From DATGMB01 sp035293845 (GTDB lineage Bacteria > Acidobacteriota > Terriglobia > Bryobacterales > Bryobacteraceae), in NCBI GenBank assembly GCA_035293845.1, contig DATGMB010000009.1:1-16443 (forward strand): 16,443 bases of DNA. Direction: 5' to 3'. Below, in pieces: positions 1 to 9,091 of this stretch; within the stretch, counting starts at the first letter, position 1; the number at the start of each line of letters is the position of its first letter. Below the pieces are notes generated by a model that ran no database searches, had not been told where the DNA came from, and was given only the letters and a program-made list of their open reading frames with translations. Made by a program: the position numbers and the translations under genes.

Positions 1-6
1 AAGTGT

Positions 7-240
7 ATGGTGCAGAAAATAGCGGTGACTCTGGACCGTAAGACCGTGGCGGAGCTCGACCGCTGGGTCACGGAAGGCAAGTACCCGAACCGCAGCCGCG
101 CTTTGCAATGCGCGGTGGACCTGCTGACCGAGCGTGAGAAACGTACGCGCCTGGCCCGAGAGTTGGCTAAGCTCGACCCCCGCGAGGAGAAGCGGCTCGC
201 CGAGGAAGGTCTCGGCGCAAGCGCATGGCCCGAATACTAA
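7..240 (+). CDS. MazE/CopG-type ribbon-helix-helix antitoxin
   Basis: Encodes 77 residues. Residues 3-45 look like a ribbon-helix-helix DNA-binding fold: a short strand (KIAVTLD), then two helices around a turn with PNRSRALQ. The rest is a charged helix rich in E, K and R, ending in LGASAWPEY, the kind of tail that in MazE-type antitoxins inserts into the toxin. The gene is followed by a MazF-type toxin whose ATG lies 16 nt inside this frame, the usual antitoxin-first order with translational coupling. The expected role is to bind and neutralise the toxin and to repress the shared promoter as a complex. Only 6 nt precede the ATG, so neither promoter nor operator is visible and a start further upstream cannot be excluded. 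Family assignment is from sequence pattern only; RHH antitoxins are poorly conserved. Confidence 0.8.
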   Translation: MVQKIAVTLDRKTVAELDRWVTEGKYPNRSRALQCAVDLLTEREKRTRLARELAKLDPREEKRLAEEGLGASAWPEY

Positions 241-560
241 GGGGCGAGATCTACTGGGCTGACTTGAACCCGGTGCGCGGCCGCGAGCAGGCCGGCCTGC
301 GGCCGGTGCTGATCCTCAGCCACGATCTGTTCAACCGGCGCTCGGAAACGGTGATCGCCATGGCAATCACCAGCCAGCCGCCCAGGGCGGGTTTTCCGTT
401 GACTCTCGCGTTGCCCGAAGGCCTCCTTCCCAAACCTTCCTGGCTGAAGATCTCGCAGATCCGGACCATTTCGTCCGAGCGCCTCGGCGGACGCATCTCT
501 GCCGTCGACGCTGAAACGCTCGCGCAGACCATCGAGGGCTTGCTGGAACTCGTTGGCTAG
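225..560 (+). CDS. MazF/PemK-family mRNA interferase toxin
   Basis: Encodes 111 residues, normal MazF length. The N-terminal RGEIYWADLNPVRGREQAG followed by RPVLIL is the family signature strand-loop-strand. Arg26 and Thr49 fall at the places of the catalytic Arg and Thr known from Bacillus MazF (R25, T48), so the toxin is probably active. The C-terminal half has the usual KISQIRTIS strand and a final helix. MazF enzymes cut single-stranded mRNA at short sequence-specific sites in the cytoplasm and are held inactive by the antitoxin. The ATG overlaps the end of the antitoxin gene by 16 nt, so expression depends on translation of the antitoxin. The stop lies 14 nt from the stop of the convergent glycosyltransferase-mutase gene. 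No frameshift or truncation is seen. The cleavage site cannot be predicted from sequence. Confidence 0.9.
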   Translation: MARILRGEIYWADLNPVRGREQAGLRPVLILSHDLFNRRSETVIAMAITSQPPRAGFPLTLALPEGLLPKPSWLKISQIRTISSERLGGRISAVDAETLAQTIEGLLELVG

Positions 561-574
561 CGCGGCGGCGGAGC

Positions 575-3220
575 TTATTCCGCCGACAGATCCGGCAAGT
601 CCACGCCCGCGGTCATCACCTTAGGCGCGGACTGCGCGGCATCGAGCTCGCGGACCTTATCGGCGGCCTTCTTGCCGGCGATGAAGGCGTGGTCGGAGTT
701 GTAATACTCCCATTCGCTGTAGCGGCCGGCGAGCAGGATATCGCGGCGCTCGAGCCACTCGCGGACGCGTTTGACAGCGGCGGCGCGTCCGTGGTCATAG
801 ACCACGTAGGCGTGCGGCAGGTCGCATTGGGCGGTGGCCCAGATGGGATCGTCCGCGGAGATGATGCCGACGCGGCGGCAGTCCTCGATGCAAAGGCGCA
901 CGAGGTCCTCGCCTTCGGCCGGTAGCGGTTTTGCGGCCGAGTAGGTGATCTCGCAGGTCAGGCCGAAGCCGCCCGGCGGATTGCAATGCGGGCTGGCGTT
1001 GCCCTGCACGAAGATGCGGTGGAAGACGGTATCTTCGGGGTAGTAGATCCAGTGCTTCTCGGTGATGGCCTCGCGGCCGATGCCCAGGTGGACGCAGCGC
1101 ACGGAAACGTGGCGCAGGGCGGCGGCGGCCTCTCGGATGTAGGTGGGCGCCTCCTCGCCGATCTGGCGCACCAGCACGGGCAGCGGCATGGTGCTGATGA
1201 GGCGATCGTAGCGCAGCTCCGTGCCATCGCTGAGCGTGACGGCATGGCGCTCCGGCGAAACCGCGATCACGCGGCTGTTCAGGCGCAGCTCGCCTTTGAG
1301 GTGCGGGATCCAGCCATCCATCAGCTTCTGGAAGCCGCCGCGCAGCGGGTAGCCGAAGCGGGCGTTGGGACCCATGGGCTTGGGGACGGGAGAGAGCGCG
1401 CCTTCGATCATCTCTTCGAGATCCGGGAGAGGCACGCGGCCGCCGAGCCAGGACGTCTCCATCTCGCTGAGCGGCACGCCCCAGAGTTTCCGGTTGTAGG
1501 GGATGGCGAAGTGTTTGGCGATGCCGGCGCCCCACACCTTGTAGATGAACTCCTCGAAATTGCGCGGCGCGGATGCGGCCTCTGCGAGCGGCGCGGAGGC
1601 CTCCAGGATGCCATCGGCGCAACAATCCTGCACCGCGGTGTCGCAGGTTTTCGTGTGACCGTTGGCCTTGCCGTTGGCTTTGCCGGGCAGCCCACGGCCC
1701 GGCGCCGCGGGCTTCAGAGCGCCGAAGCGCGCTTCGATGGCGCCCACGATGCATTCCTTGATGACCTGCGGCGGCAGGCCGTAGAGCGCGCCCTGGAACG
1801 GATAGCGCGTGTAGACGCCTTTGCTATAGATCCAGGCCTCGCGGTCCTGCCAATGGACGTTTTCCCCGAGCAGCATCTGGTAGAGCTGGTGCACGTACGG
1901 CTCGTTCGAAAACATGATGTGGCCGGCAAAGTCGAACGTGAAGCCGTTGACTTCGATCGACCGGCACCAGCCGCCCACGCGGCTGTTCTGCTCCAGGAGA
2001 ATGGAATCCTCGCCCAGGTGATAGGCGGCGCTCAGGCCGGTGGGGCCGGCGCCGACGACCACGGTGTGGGCTTCGGTACGGGACGGCCGCGGCGGCGATT
2101 TTCTCGACTGGCGCGTGGCGATGGCTTCGACGATGCGCTCTTCCATGGCGGAGACGGTCGCGTCCCAGGAGGTGCGGCTGAGGACGCGCTTCATCTTTTC
2201 CTGGCGCTCCGCGCGCTCCTCCGGACCGGCGGCCAACGCGCGCTCGCAAGCGGCCACGAACTCCTGGGGCGTATTGCCGAGGTAGACGATCTGGCCGTAC
2301 GGTTCGGCGACGTCCGTGATCGGCGTGCTCACGATCATCTTTCCGGCAGCCATGTATTCGAGGGTCTTGGTGGGGCTAATGTACTTCGTCGATTGATTGC
2401 GGGCGAACGGGAGCAGGCAGACGTCCCAGCCCTTCAGATAGCCGGGCAACTGCTGGTAGCTGCGCTGGCCGTAGTAGTGGATGTTGGGGTGCCGCGGGAG
2501 CGTGGCGGGATCGATCTTGACCACGGGCCCGACCAGCACGATCTGCCACTCCGGATGCGCCTCCGCCAACGCGCGGACGGCGGGAATATCGAAGCGCTCG
2601 TCGATGACGCCGAAGAAGCCGAGCCGCGGATGGGGCAGGGCGGCCTGGTCCTCGGCTTCGGCGATGCCGTTCGCGGCGACGGCGAAATGCCTCGCGTCGA
2701 CGCTGCTTGGGAAGCAGTGGACGTTGGGGTGGCGATCCTTCTTGGCGCGGTAGAGGCTGGGGCCGCCGGTGAAGACCACATCCGCGCGGGCCAGCAGAGC
2801 GGCTTCGCGCTCGATCAATTGCGGCGGCGCGAAATCGAAGGCGGAGAGCTCGTCCATGCAGTCGTAAACGATTGCCTGGGGGTCAAGTCCTTCCGCGAGC
2901 GGCAGGGCCATGGGGGTGTAGAACCAGGTCACGTATCGCTCCGGCTTTTCGCGGTCCAGGAGCTGGCGCATCAGTTCGCGGAGATACGGAAGTTGCTCGT
3001 CATGAAAGCCCGGCGCGGGCGAAGGCGTTTCCGGCCGGCAGACCAGGACGTTGGGATGGGGCCGATCGAACCGCCAGGCGGGGGCGGCGCCGAAGACGGG
3101 CTCCTCGACAAATATTACACGGTAACGGGCCGCCAGCCGTGAGAGAAGATGCTGCGGCCGCTGATATACAAAGTCCCAGCGCAGGTGAGAAAACGCGATA
3201 ATTGCGGGGGTATAGTCCAT
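575..3220 (-). CDS. Glycosyltransferase fused to UDP-galactopyranose mutase-like flavoprotein
   Basis: Encodes 881 residues. Residues 1-370 form a GT-B glycosyltransferase: N-terminal FSHLRWDFVYQRPQHLL, typical of GT4-like enzymes, and a donor-site segment SPTKTLEYMAAGK (282-294) with conserved Glu288. A Pro/Arg-rich linker (371-386) leads to a Rossmann FAD site, VVVGAGPTGLSAAYHLG (387-403). The rest follows UDP-galactopyranose mutase, closest to the eukaryotic type as I remember it: GHIMFS (433-438), YPFQ (473-476), NRKLWGVPLSEM (576-587), WLGGRVPLP (591-599), GPNARFGYPLRGG (617-629), and terminal SEWEYYNSDHAF (835-846). UGM interconverts UDP-Galp and UDP-Galf. The inference is that this protein makes and transfers galactofuranose or a similar sugar to a cell-surface glycan. 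Residues 503-555 are a low-complexity insert with Cys526, 533 and 534. The start is set by a strong ribosome site. An upstream extension of the frame into the ABC-F gene is not coding. The FAD half could be another amine-oxidase-fold flavoenzyme. Confidence 0.85.
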   Translation of the reverse strand: MDYTPAIIAFSHLRWDFVYQRPQHLLSRLAARYRVIFVEEPVFGAAPAWRFDRPHPNVLVCRPETPSPAPGFHDEQLPYLRELMRQLLDREKPERYVTWFYTPMALPLAEGLDPQAIVYDCMDELSAFDFAPPQLIEREAALLARADVVFTGGPSLYRAKKDRHPNVHCFPSSVDARHFAVAANGIAEAEDQAALPHPRLGFFGVIDERFDIPAVRALAEAHPEWQIVLVGPVVKIDPATLPRHPNIHYYGQRSYQQLPGYLKGWDVCLLPFARNQSTKYISPTKTLEYMAAGKMIVSTPITDVAEPYGQIVYLGNTPQEFVAACERALAAGPEERAERQEKMKRVLSRTSWDATVSAMEERIVEAIATRQSRKSPPRPSRTEAHTVVVGAGPTGLSAAYHLGEDSILLEQNSRVGGWCRSIEVNGFTFDFAGHIMFSNEPYVHQLYQMLLGENVHWQDREAWIYSKGVYTRYPFQGALYGLPPQVIKECIVGAIEARFGALKPAAPGRGLPGKANGKANGHTKTCDTAVQDCCADGILEASAPLAEAASAPRNFEEFIYKVWGAGIAKHFAIPYNRKLWGVPLSEMETSWLGGRVPLPDLEEMIEGALSPVPKPMGPNARFGYPLRGGFQKLMDGWIPHLKGELRLNSRVIAVSPERHAVTLSDGTELRYDRLISTMPLPVLVRQIGEEAPTYIREAAAALRHVSVRCVHLGIGREAITEKHWIYYPEDTVFHRIFVQGNASPHCNPPGGFGLTCEITYSAAKPLPAEGEDLVRLCIEDCRRVGIISADDPIWATAQCDLPHAYVVYDHGRAAAVKRVREWLERRDILLAGRYSEWEYYNSDHAFIAGKKAADKVRELDAAQSAPKVMTAGVDLPDLSAE

Positions 3221-3225
3221 TCCTT

Positions 3226-3231
3226 CCTCCT
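3226..3231 (-). promoter_or_regulatory. Strong ribosome binding site of the GT-UGM gene
   Basis: Reads AGGAGG on the minus strand, 5 nt before the ATG at 3220. It is the best Shine-Dalgarno match in the window and decides the start of the glycosyltransferase-mutase fusion within a frame that stays open for another 1.6 kb upstream. Confidence 0.85.
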
Positions 3232-3396
3232 GCTTTGTGTTGAACAGAGCTGAGGCGCGCTCTGCGGGGTGCTTCGGTTGCCACATTAAAAGCAGGTAAT
3301 CTGCCATTGTGTGGAAACTGGCACGGGAGGAGAATTTGGTGGAACTGGAGGCCGGCGTCGACAGCGGAGGCCCCGGGGTAGAGCGCGGGCCAACGC

Positions 3397-5313
<1,917 letters not shown>

Positions 5314-5345
5314 GAGGGCTTAACTCACATTTTAGCAGCCGTGTA

Positions 5346-5440
5346 TTCACCGCAGAGACACGGAGAACACAGGGAAAACGCAGAGAACTACAAACCATTT
5401 CTCTGCGCAACCTCGGTGTCCTCTGCGCCTCCGCGGTGAA
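5346..5440. repeat. Imperfect long inverted repeat, copy 1 of a GCAGAG-rich palindromic family
   Basis: Arms of 41 nt (5346-5386 and 5400-5440) match at 30 of 41 positions around a 13-nt loop. Outer ends are TTCACCGC and GCGGTGAA; inner ends are CGCAGAGA and TCTCTGCG. The right arm shares TCTCTGCGCA and CCTC, GTGTC blocks with the perfect hairpin at 14193-14256, so both belong to one repeat family. It lies upstream of the ABC-F gene and downstream of the protease gene. There is no coding sequence in it. Similar CAGAG-rich palindromes are familiar from other environmental bacterial genomes, from memory only. Confidence 0.75.
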
Positions 5441-5462
5441 AGAAAGGCCGATCGCAGGTTGC

Positions 5463-5497
5463 TCCGGCGTGCGGGGCCCGACACGCCGCACGCCGGA
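5463..5497. repeat. Perfect 12-bp inverted repeat downstream of the protease gene
   Basis: TCCGGCGTGCGG (5463-5474) and CCGCACGCCGGA (5486-5497) are exact reverse complements around an 11-nt loop. It is placed 70 nt beyond the stop of the minus-strand protease gene, where a terminator would be, but no T-run follows. Apart from this hairpin and the repeat at 5346-5440, I see nothing in the 254-nt gap 5314-5567. Confidence 0.55.
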
Positions 5498-5567
5498 ACG
5501 GAGACAGGGAGAAGGAAATGCTTCACAAACCTGTCAGTAATTTAGATGCGCCGCGGAGCGATTCGGT

Positions 5568-6299
5568 TTATGCCCAATATTCCCAGCGGCCTGAGATCAG
5601 CACGTACGCGGACAACAGGCCGTTGGTCACGGCGTGGGCGAAAATGCAGTCCGCCAGGCTGCGGGTGCGCACGGCCCACCAATTGTAGAGCATGCCGGCG
5701 GCCAGGCCGACTTCCCAGTAGGGCCCGTGCTCGGCCGCGAACAGGAGCGCGACCGTCCAGAACGCGGCGCGCTGGTACGTTCCGAACGGGACCGAGAGGA
5801 ACTTGGGATGGACCAGCCAGCGCAGCATCCAGGAGCGCCAGAACAACTCCTCGAAAACCGGCACCAGCAGCGTGCAGGCGGCGGCGCGCAGGATGACGAA
5901 CGGCACATTGCGCCGGAGGGCCTCGGGGATGCTGCTGGCGGCACGGCCGGTGAGCGAATTCTCGAACAGCCAGAAATGGCGGTAGCCAAACAGGAGATCC
6001 GGCGCGATCCAAATGGCGAACACCGCTGCGCCGAGGATGGCCGTGGCGAAAGGAAATCGGGGGCGGAACTCCAGATAGCGGCGTGCCGGCAGGAGCAGCG
6101 CCAGGACCGCCAGGCAGCGGGCGGGATAGGCGAACGCAGGCGGCAGGTTCAACAGGCGCTCCGCCCCCATCAGGGCGACGAAGGCCGCGAACGGGGCTAC
6201 GTGGACCAGTGTGGCGCGGCGTCCGGGGTGCAAGCTTTCATCATACACGGGGATGGCGGGCAGGAGCGCCGCGCCATCGCGTGGTCGAGTTCGTTCCAC
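5568..6299 (-). CDS. CPBP/CAAX-type intramembrane metalloprotease
   Basis: Encodes 243 residues, with hydrophobic spans at about 33-48, 62-71, 85-104, 133-149 and 178-190, and more toward the C-terminus. The family's catalytic motifs are all present: EELFWR (150-155, Glu150, Glu151, Arg155), His191 in FAAEHG, and His222 and Asn226 in FAHAVTN. CPBP proteases (Rce1-like) cleave within or near the membrane with a metal-bound Glu/His site; bacterial members serve in bacteriocin self-protection, signal processing or unknown tasks. The size and GTYQ-type loop recall the CAAX-related proteases found near exosortase systems, but no exosortase is in view. The start shown is a GTG at 6299 with no ribosome site and only 13 nt from the divergent YgfZ-like gene. 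A GTG at 6248 (Val18) would leave 64 nt for a promoter and removes no motif. Confidence 0.85.
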   Translation of the reverse strand: MERTRPRDGAALLPAIPVYDESLHPGRRATLVHVAPFAAFVALMGAERLLNLPPAFAYPARCLAVLALLLPARRYLEFRPRFPFATAILGAAVFAIWIAPDLLFGYRHFWLFENSLTGRAASSIPEALRRNVPFVILRAAACTLLVPVFEELFWRSWMLRWLVHPKFLSVPFGTYQRAAFWTVALLFAAEHGPYWEVGLAAGMLYNWWAVRTRSLADCIFAHAVTNGLLSAYVLISGRWEYWA

Positions 6300-6305
6300 T
6301 AGACT
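6300..6305 (+). promoter_or_regulatory. Candidate -10 box for a leaderless ygfZ-like transcript
   Basis: TAGACT lies 7 nt before the ATG at 6313, and no Shine-Dalgarno sequence is present. Transcription would start at or next to the ATG. The same spacing recurs before four other genes in this window. Confidence 0.4.
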
Positions 6306-6312
6306 GGTTTTT

Positions 6313-7131
6313 ATGAACGGTTACCAGGCATTGCGGCGCGGTTGTGCGTGGCTCGATCTCGCAGCGCGGGGGCGGATCGAGGCCCGTGGACGCGACCGCG
6401 CGCGCTTTCTGCACAACGTGACCAGCAATGACGTGAAAAAGATGGTTCCGGGCGACGCCTGCTACGCGTTTCTGCTGACTCCGCAGGGCCGGATCGTGGC
6501 CGACCTGCAGCTCCTTTGCCTGCCGGACCGTTTCCTCATCGACACGGAACCGGAGCTGGCTGAGAAGGTACGGCAGCATATTCTGAAGTACAAAGTCGCC
6601 GACCAGGTGGAGCTCGTGGATATCACGGGCGAAACCACGGCCATCGGAGTGGAAGGGCCGGGCGCGCCGGAGCTGAAGCCGCCCCAGGGGGACTACATCG
6701 TGGCGCCGTTTACCGTCACCGGGCAGCCGGGCTATCGCATTTACACGCCCGCGGCGGCGCGGGACGAGATCGCCCGCTATCTGGAATCCGCCGGCGCCGT
6801 GGCCGCCGCGGCGAGCGAGGCGCGCACGGTGCGGATCGAAAACGGCAAGCCGCGGTATGGAGAAGACATCCTGGAGACGTCCCTGCCGCAGGAGACGGAG
6901 CAGATGCAGGCCGTGAGCTTCACGAAGGGCTGCTACATCGGGCAGGAGATCGTGGAGCGGATCCGCGCGCGCGGCCACGTGCACCGCCACCTGGTGCGGC
7001 TGGAGATCGCGGCGAGCGAGCCGCCGGCTGCGGGCAAGCAGACGATCGAGGGCCGGGAGGTCGAGGTGACCTCGGCGGTGTACTCGCCGGAGCTGGGGAG
7101 AGTGGTGGCGCTGGGGTATGCGAGGGAGTAG
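6313..7131 (+). CDS. ygfZ: YgfZ/GcvT-like folate-binding protein (iron-sulfur maintenance)
   Basis: Encodes 272 residues of the aminomethyltransferase (GcvT) fold. The YgfZ signature K-G-C-Y-x-G-Q-E is intact as KGCYIGQE (205-212) with the conserved Cys207, in the context FTKGCYIGQEIVERIRARG. The N-terminal LHNVTSNDV and FLLTPQGRIVADL stretches are also typical. YgfZ proteins bind tetrahydrofolate and support repair or assembly of certain [4Fe-4S] enzymes such as MiaB, acting in the cytosol; they do not cleave glycine. Such help could matter for the radical SAM enzyme encoded 2 kb downstream, but that link is inference. The ATG at 6313 was chosen because the conserved domain starts there; a frame extension to 6211 would overlap the divergent protease gene. 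No ribosome site precedes the ATG. Confidence 0.9.
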   Translation: MNGYQALRRGCAWLDLAARGRIEARGRDRARFLHNVTSNDVKKMVPGDACYAFLLTPQGRIVADLQLLCLPDRFLIDTEPELAEKVRQHILKYKVADQVELVDITGETTAIGVEGPGAPELKPPQGDYIVAPFTVTGQPGYRIYTPAAARDEIARYLESAGAVAAAASEARTVRIENGKPRYGEDILETSLPQETEQMQAVSFTKGCYIGQEIVERIRARGHVHRHLVRLEIAASEPPAAGKQTIEGREVEVTSAVYSPELGRVVALGYARE

Positions 7132-7142
7132 AGCCCCTGTGA

Positions 7143-7148
7143 TAATCT
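7143..7148 (+). promoter_or_regulatory. Possible extended -10 element before the Cys/His protein gene
   Basis: TG-A-TAATCT (7140-7148) fits an extended -10 box just after the YgfZ stop and 24 nt before the GTG start at 7172. No convincing -35 is seen. It would let the Cys/His protein be transcribed separately from the YgfZ-like gene. Confidence 0.3.
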
Positions 7149-7171
7149 CACAGAGAAACGGGAGGGGAAAC

Positions 7172-7678
7172 GTGAAGCGCAAAACGTGGTTGTTGACTCT
7201 TGCGGGAATTGCTGCCCTCACGCTGGCGGCGCAGCAGATGGGCATTCTGCATCCGGAGATGACGGTCGAGAACGGCACCTGGGAAAAGCCTATGGCGGTG
7301 ATCGGCGCCAAGCCGGCCGAACCGTGGACCGCCACGACGGTGGCGGCGGGCGTCGATAAGAAACCGCAGCCAGGGCGTCCGGTTTCCGTGGTGGGCGAGG
7401 TGGTGGATTTCTCCTGCTATCTGCAGCTCGGAAAACACGGCGAGAAGCACCGTTCCTGCGGGCAAAAGTGCGTGCAGAACGGGCAGCCGATCGGGTTGCT
7501 GACGCGCAACGGCACGCTTTACATGCTGATGCCGGAAGAGCACGATCCGCGGCGCGATGGCGGGGTGGACGCGCGCGCTATGGCCGCGCAGCACATGGGG
7601 CACATCGTGCAGGTCAACGGCACCGAGGCGTCCGTCAACGGATATCGCGGCATTTTCGTCAACGGCCTGACCAAGTAG
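7172..7678 (+). CDS. Exported Cys/His-rich small protein of unknown function
   Basis: Encodes 168 residues from a GTG start preceded by GGGAGGGG at good distance; an upstream ATG at 7118 in the same frame lies inside the YgfZ-like gene and has no ribosome site. Residues 1-20 (KRK, then a hydrophobic stretch WLLTLAGIAALTLAA) form a signal peptide or membrane anchor. The core, residues 71-122, runs VSVVGEVVDFSCYLQLG, then KHGEKHRSCGQKC (88-100), then GQPIGLLTRNGTLYMLM. Cys82, His89, His93, Cys96 and Cys100 look like a metal- or haem-related site, or a disulfide pair. I recall similar C-Y-x(n)-G-x-x-H-x-x-C-x3-C proteins of unknown role in Acidobacteria-like genomes. The fold after it looks like a small beta domain. 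No CxxCH haem motif is present. Function is not known. Confidence 0.75.
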   Translation: MKRKTWLLTLAGIAALTLAAQQMGILHPEMTVENGTWEKPMAVIGAKPAEPWTATTVAAGVDKKPQPGRPVSVVGEVVDFSCYLQLGKHGEKHRSCGQKCVQNGQPIGLLTRNGTLYMLMPEEHDPRRDGGVDARAMAAQHMGHIVQVNGTEASVNGYRGIFVNGLTK

Positions 7679-7711
7679 CCTCTTGACCCGGTAGCGAGAG
7701 CCGCGCTGCGT

Positions 7712-7717
7712 TAGCAT
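7712..7717 (+). promoter_or_regulatory. Candidate -10 box for a leaderless sulfatase transcript
   Basis: TAGCAT lies exactly 6 nt before the sulfatase ATG at 7724, and no Shine-Dalgarno sequence is present. A TTGACC at 7683-7688 is a possible -35 but with a 23-nt spacer, too long for a standard promoter. Confidence 0.4.
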
Positions 7718-7723
7718 AGGCGC

Positions 7724-9076
7724 ATGCTGACACGGCGGACCTTTGTCACGGCCGCGGCTTCGGCGGCGCTGGCGGCGCCGGAGGAGCGTAAGCGGCCGAA
7801 TTTCGTCGTTTTTCTGGCGGACGATCTGGGCTGCCACGATCTCGGCTGCTGGGGCGCGGACGATCTGCGCACGCCGCACATCGACGCGCTGGCGGCCTCC
7901 GGCGCGCGGTTCACGAACTGGTATGCGGCGGCGCCGGTGTGCGCGCCTTCGCGGGCATCGCTGCTGACGGGGCGATATCCGATCCGCGCGGGCGTGCCGA
8001 ATAACGGGCCGGCGCTGCGGCCTTCGGAGCGGACGATCGCGTCGCTGCTCCAGCCGGCGGGGTACGCGACAGCGCTCATCGGCAAGTGGCACCTGGGCGA
8101 TACCGCCGAGACCGTCCCGAATGCGCACGGATTCGAGCGGTTCTTCGGGTTTCACGCGGGCTGCATCGACTACTATTCGCATCGCTACTACTGGGGCGAG
8201 CCGCGCACGGTGAACTATCACGACCTGTGGAGCGATCGCACGGAGGTGTTCGAGGACGGGCAGTACTCGACGGAGCTGTTCGCGCGCGAGGCGGTACGAT
8301 TTCTGCGCGAGCGCGGCGGCCGGCCGTTCTTCCTCTATCTCCCGTTCAACGCGCCGCATTACCCGATGCACGCGCCGGCGCGATACCTGGAGCGCTTCCC
8401 GAAGCTCGCGCGCGAGCGGCGCACGTACGCGGCGATGCTGGCGGCGCTCGATGACACGGTCGGGCAGGTGATGGGGGCGCTGCGCGAGCTGCGGCTCCTG
8501 GACGACACGCTCGTTTTCTTCACCGGCGATAACGGCGCCACGCGGGAGGCGCGGGCCGGACTCGATCAGAAACCGGCGACCGCGGGGAACAACGCGCCGT
8601 TCCGCGGCAACAAATTCAGCGCGTTCGATGGCGGCATGCATGTGCCGATGATTATGAACTGGCCGGGCGTGATTCCGAAGGGGCGGGTGTTGCACGAGAT
8701 GGGCAGCCATCTCGACCTGCTGCCGACCATCGCGAAGGCCGCGGGCATCGCGCTGCCTGGAGACCGCACGATCGACGGCTTCGATGCGCTGCCGATGGCG
8801 GCGGAGCAGGCGAAATCGCGGCACGAGGCGATATTCTGGTCCTCCGGCGGGCAACTGGCGGTGCGGCGCGGGCCCTGGAAGCTGGTGAAGAACGGCAAGA
8901 CGTTCGACGGAACGCCAGCCGGCAATCAACCGCTGACCGGGGACGATGCGCTGTTCCTCTCCAACGTGGAGGAGGACCCGGGGGAGTCGCGGAACTTGCG
9001 GCACCGCGATCCGGCGATCGCGGACGAGCTCGAAACCGCGGCGGAGGCGTGGCTGCGCAGAGTCGGAGAGCCGTGA
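7724..9076 (+). CDS. Type I sulfatase, exported (Cys-type, formylglycine-dependent)
   Basis: Encodes 450 residues of the alkaline-phosphatase superfamily. The N-terminus TRRTFVTAAASAALAA is a Tat-like signal (twin Arg4-Arg5), with a likely cut near residue 18. Active-site features in order: LADDLG (31-36, metal ligands Asp33, Asp34), CAPSR (73-77, where Cys73 becomes formylglycine), GKWHLG (120-125), APHYP (210-214), TGDNG (267-271, metal ligands Asp269, Asn270), and RGNKFSAFDGG (294-304, Lys297). All expected catalytic residues are present. The enzyme hydrolyses sulfate esters, probably on a sulfated polysaccharide or other organic sulfate, outside the cytoplasmic membrane. The substrate cannot be told. 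The maturase gene follows after 15 nt, so modification of Cys73 by it before Tat export is expected. No glycan-uptake genes are adjacent. Confidence 0.95.
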   Translation: MLTRRTFVTAAASAALAAPEERKRPNFVVFLADDLGCHDLGCWGADDLRTPHIDALAASGARFTNWYAAAPVCAPSRASLLTGRYPIRAGVPNNGPALRPSERTIASLLQPAGYATALIGKWHLGDTAETVPNAHGFERFFGFHAGCIDYYSHRYYWGEPRTVNYHDLWSDRTEVFEDGQYSTELFAREAVRFLRERGGRPFFLYLPFNAPHYPMHAPARYLERFPKLARERRTYAAMLAALDDTVGQVMGALRELRLLDDTLVFFTGDNGATREARAGLDQKPATAGNNAPFRGNKFSAFDGGMHVPMIMNWPGVIPKGRVLHEMGSHLDLLPTIAKAAGIALPGDRTIDGFDALPMAAEQAKSRHEAIFWSSGGQLAVRRGPWKLVKNGKTFDGTPAGNQPLTGDDALFLSNVEEDPGESRNLRHRDPAIADELETAAEAWLRRVGEP

Positions 9077-9079
9077 TGC

Positions 9080-9085
9080 TAGACT
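9080..9085 (+). promoter_or_regulatory. Candidate -10 box for a leaderless maturase transcript
   Basis: TAGACT lies exactly 6 nt before the maturase ATG at 9092, directly after the sulfatase stop. There is no strong Shine-Dalgarno sequence. It would allow a second, leaderless start within the sulfatase-maturase operon. Confidence 0.35.
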
Positions 9086-9091
9086 CGAAGC

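Noticed and set aside
7..560. Reading the MazEF pair as part of a defence island
   Set aside because: No restriction, retron, CRISPR or phage-related gene is in the window; an ordinary chromosomal toxin-antitoxin pair is enough to explain it.
986..3142. A 718-codon stop-free frame on the plus strand
   Set aside because: Antisense to the GT-UGM gene; composition is that of a shadow frame and there is no domain or ribosome site.
5463..5497. Calling the 12-bp hairpin an intrinsic terminator
   Set aside because: No T-run follows on either strand, so it is listed only as an inverted repeat.
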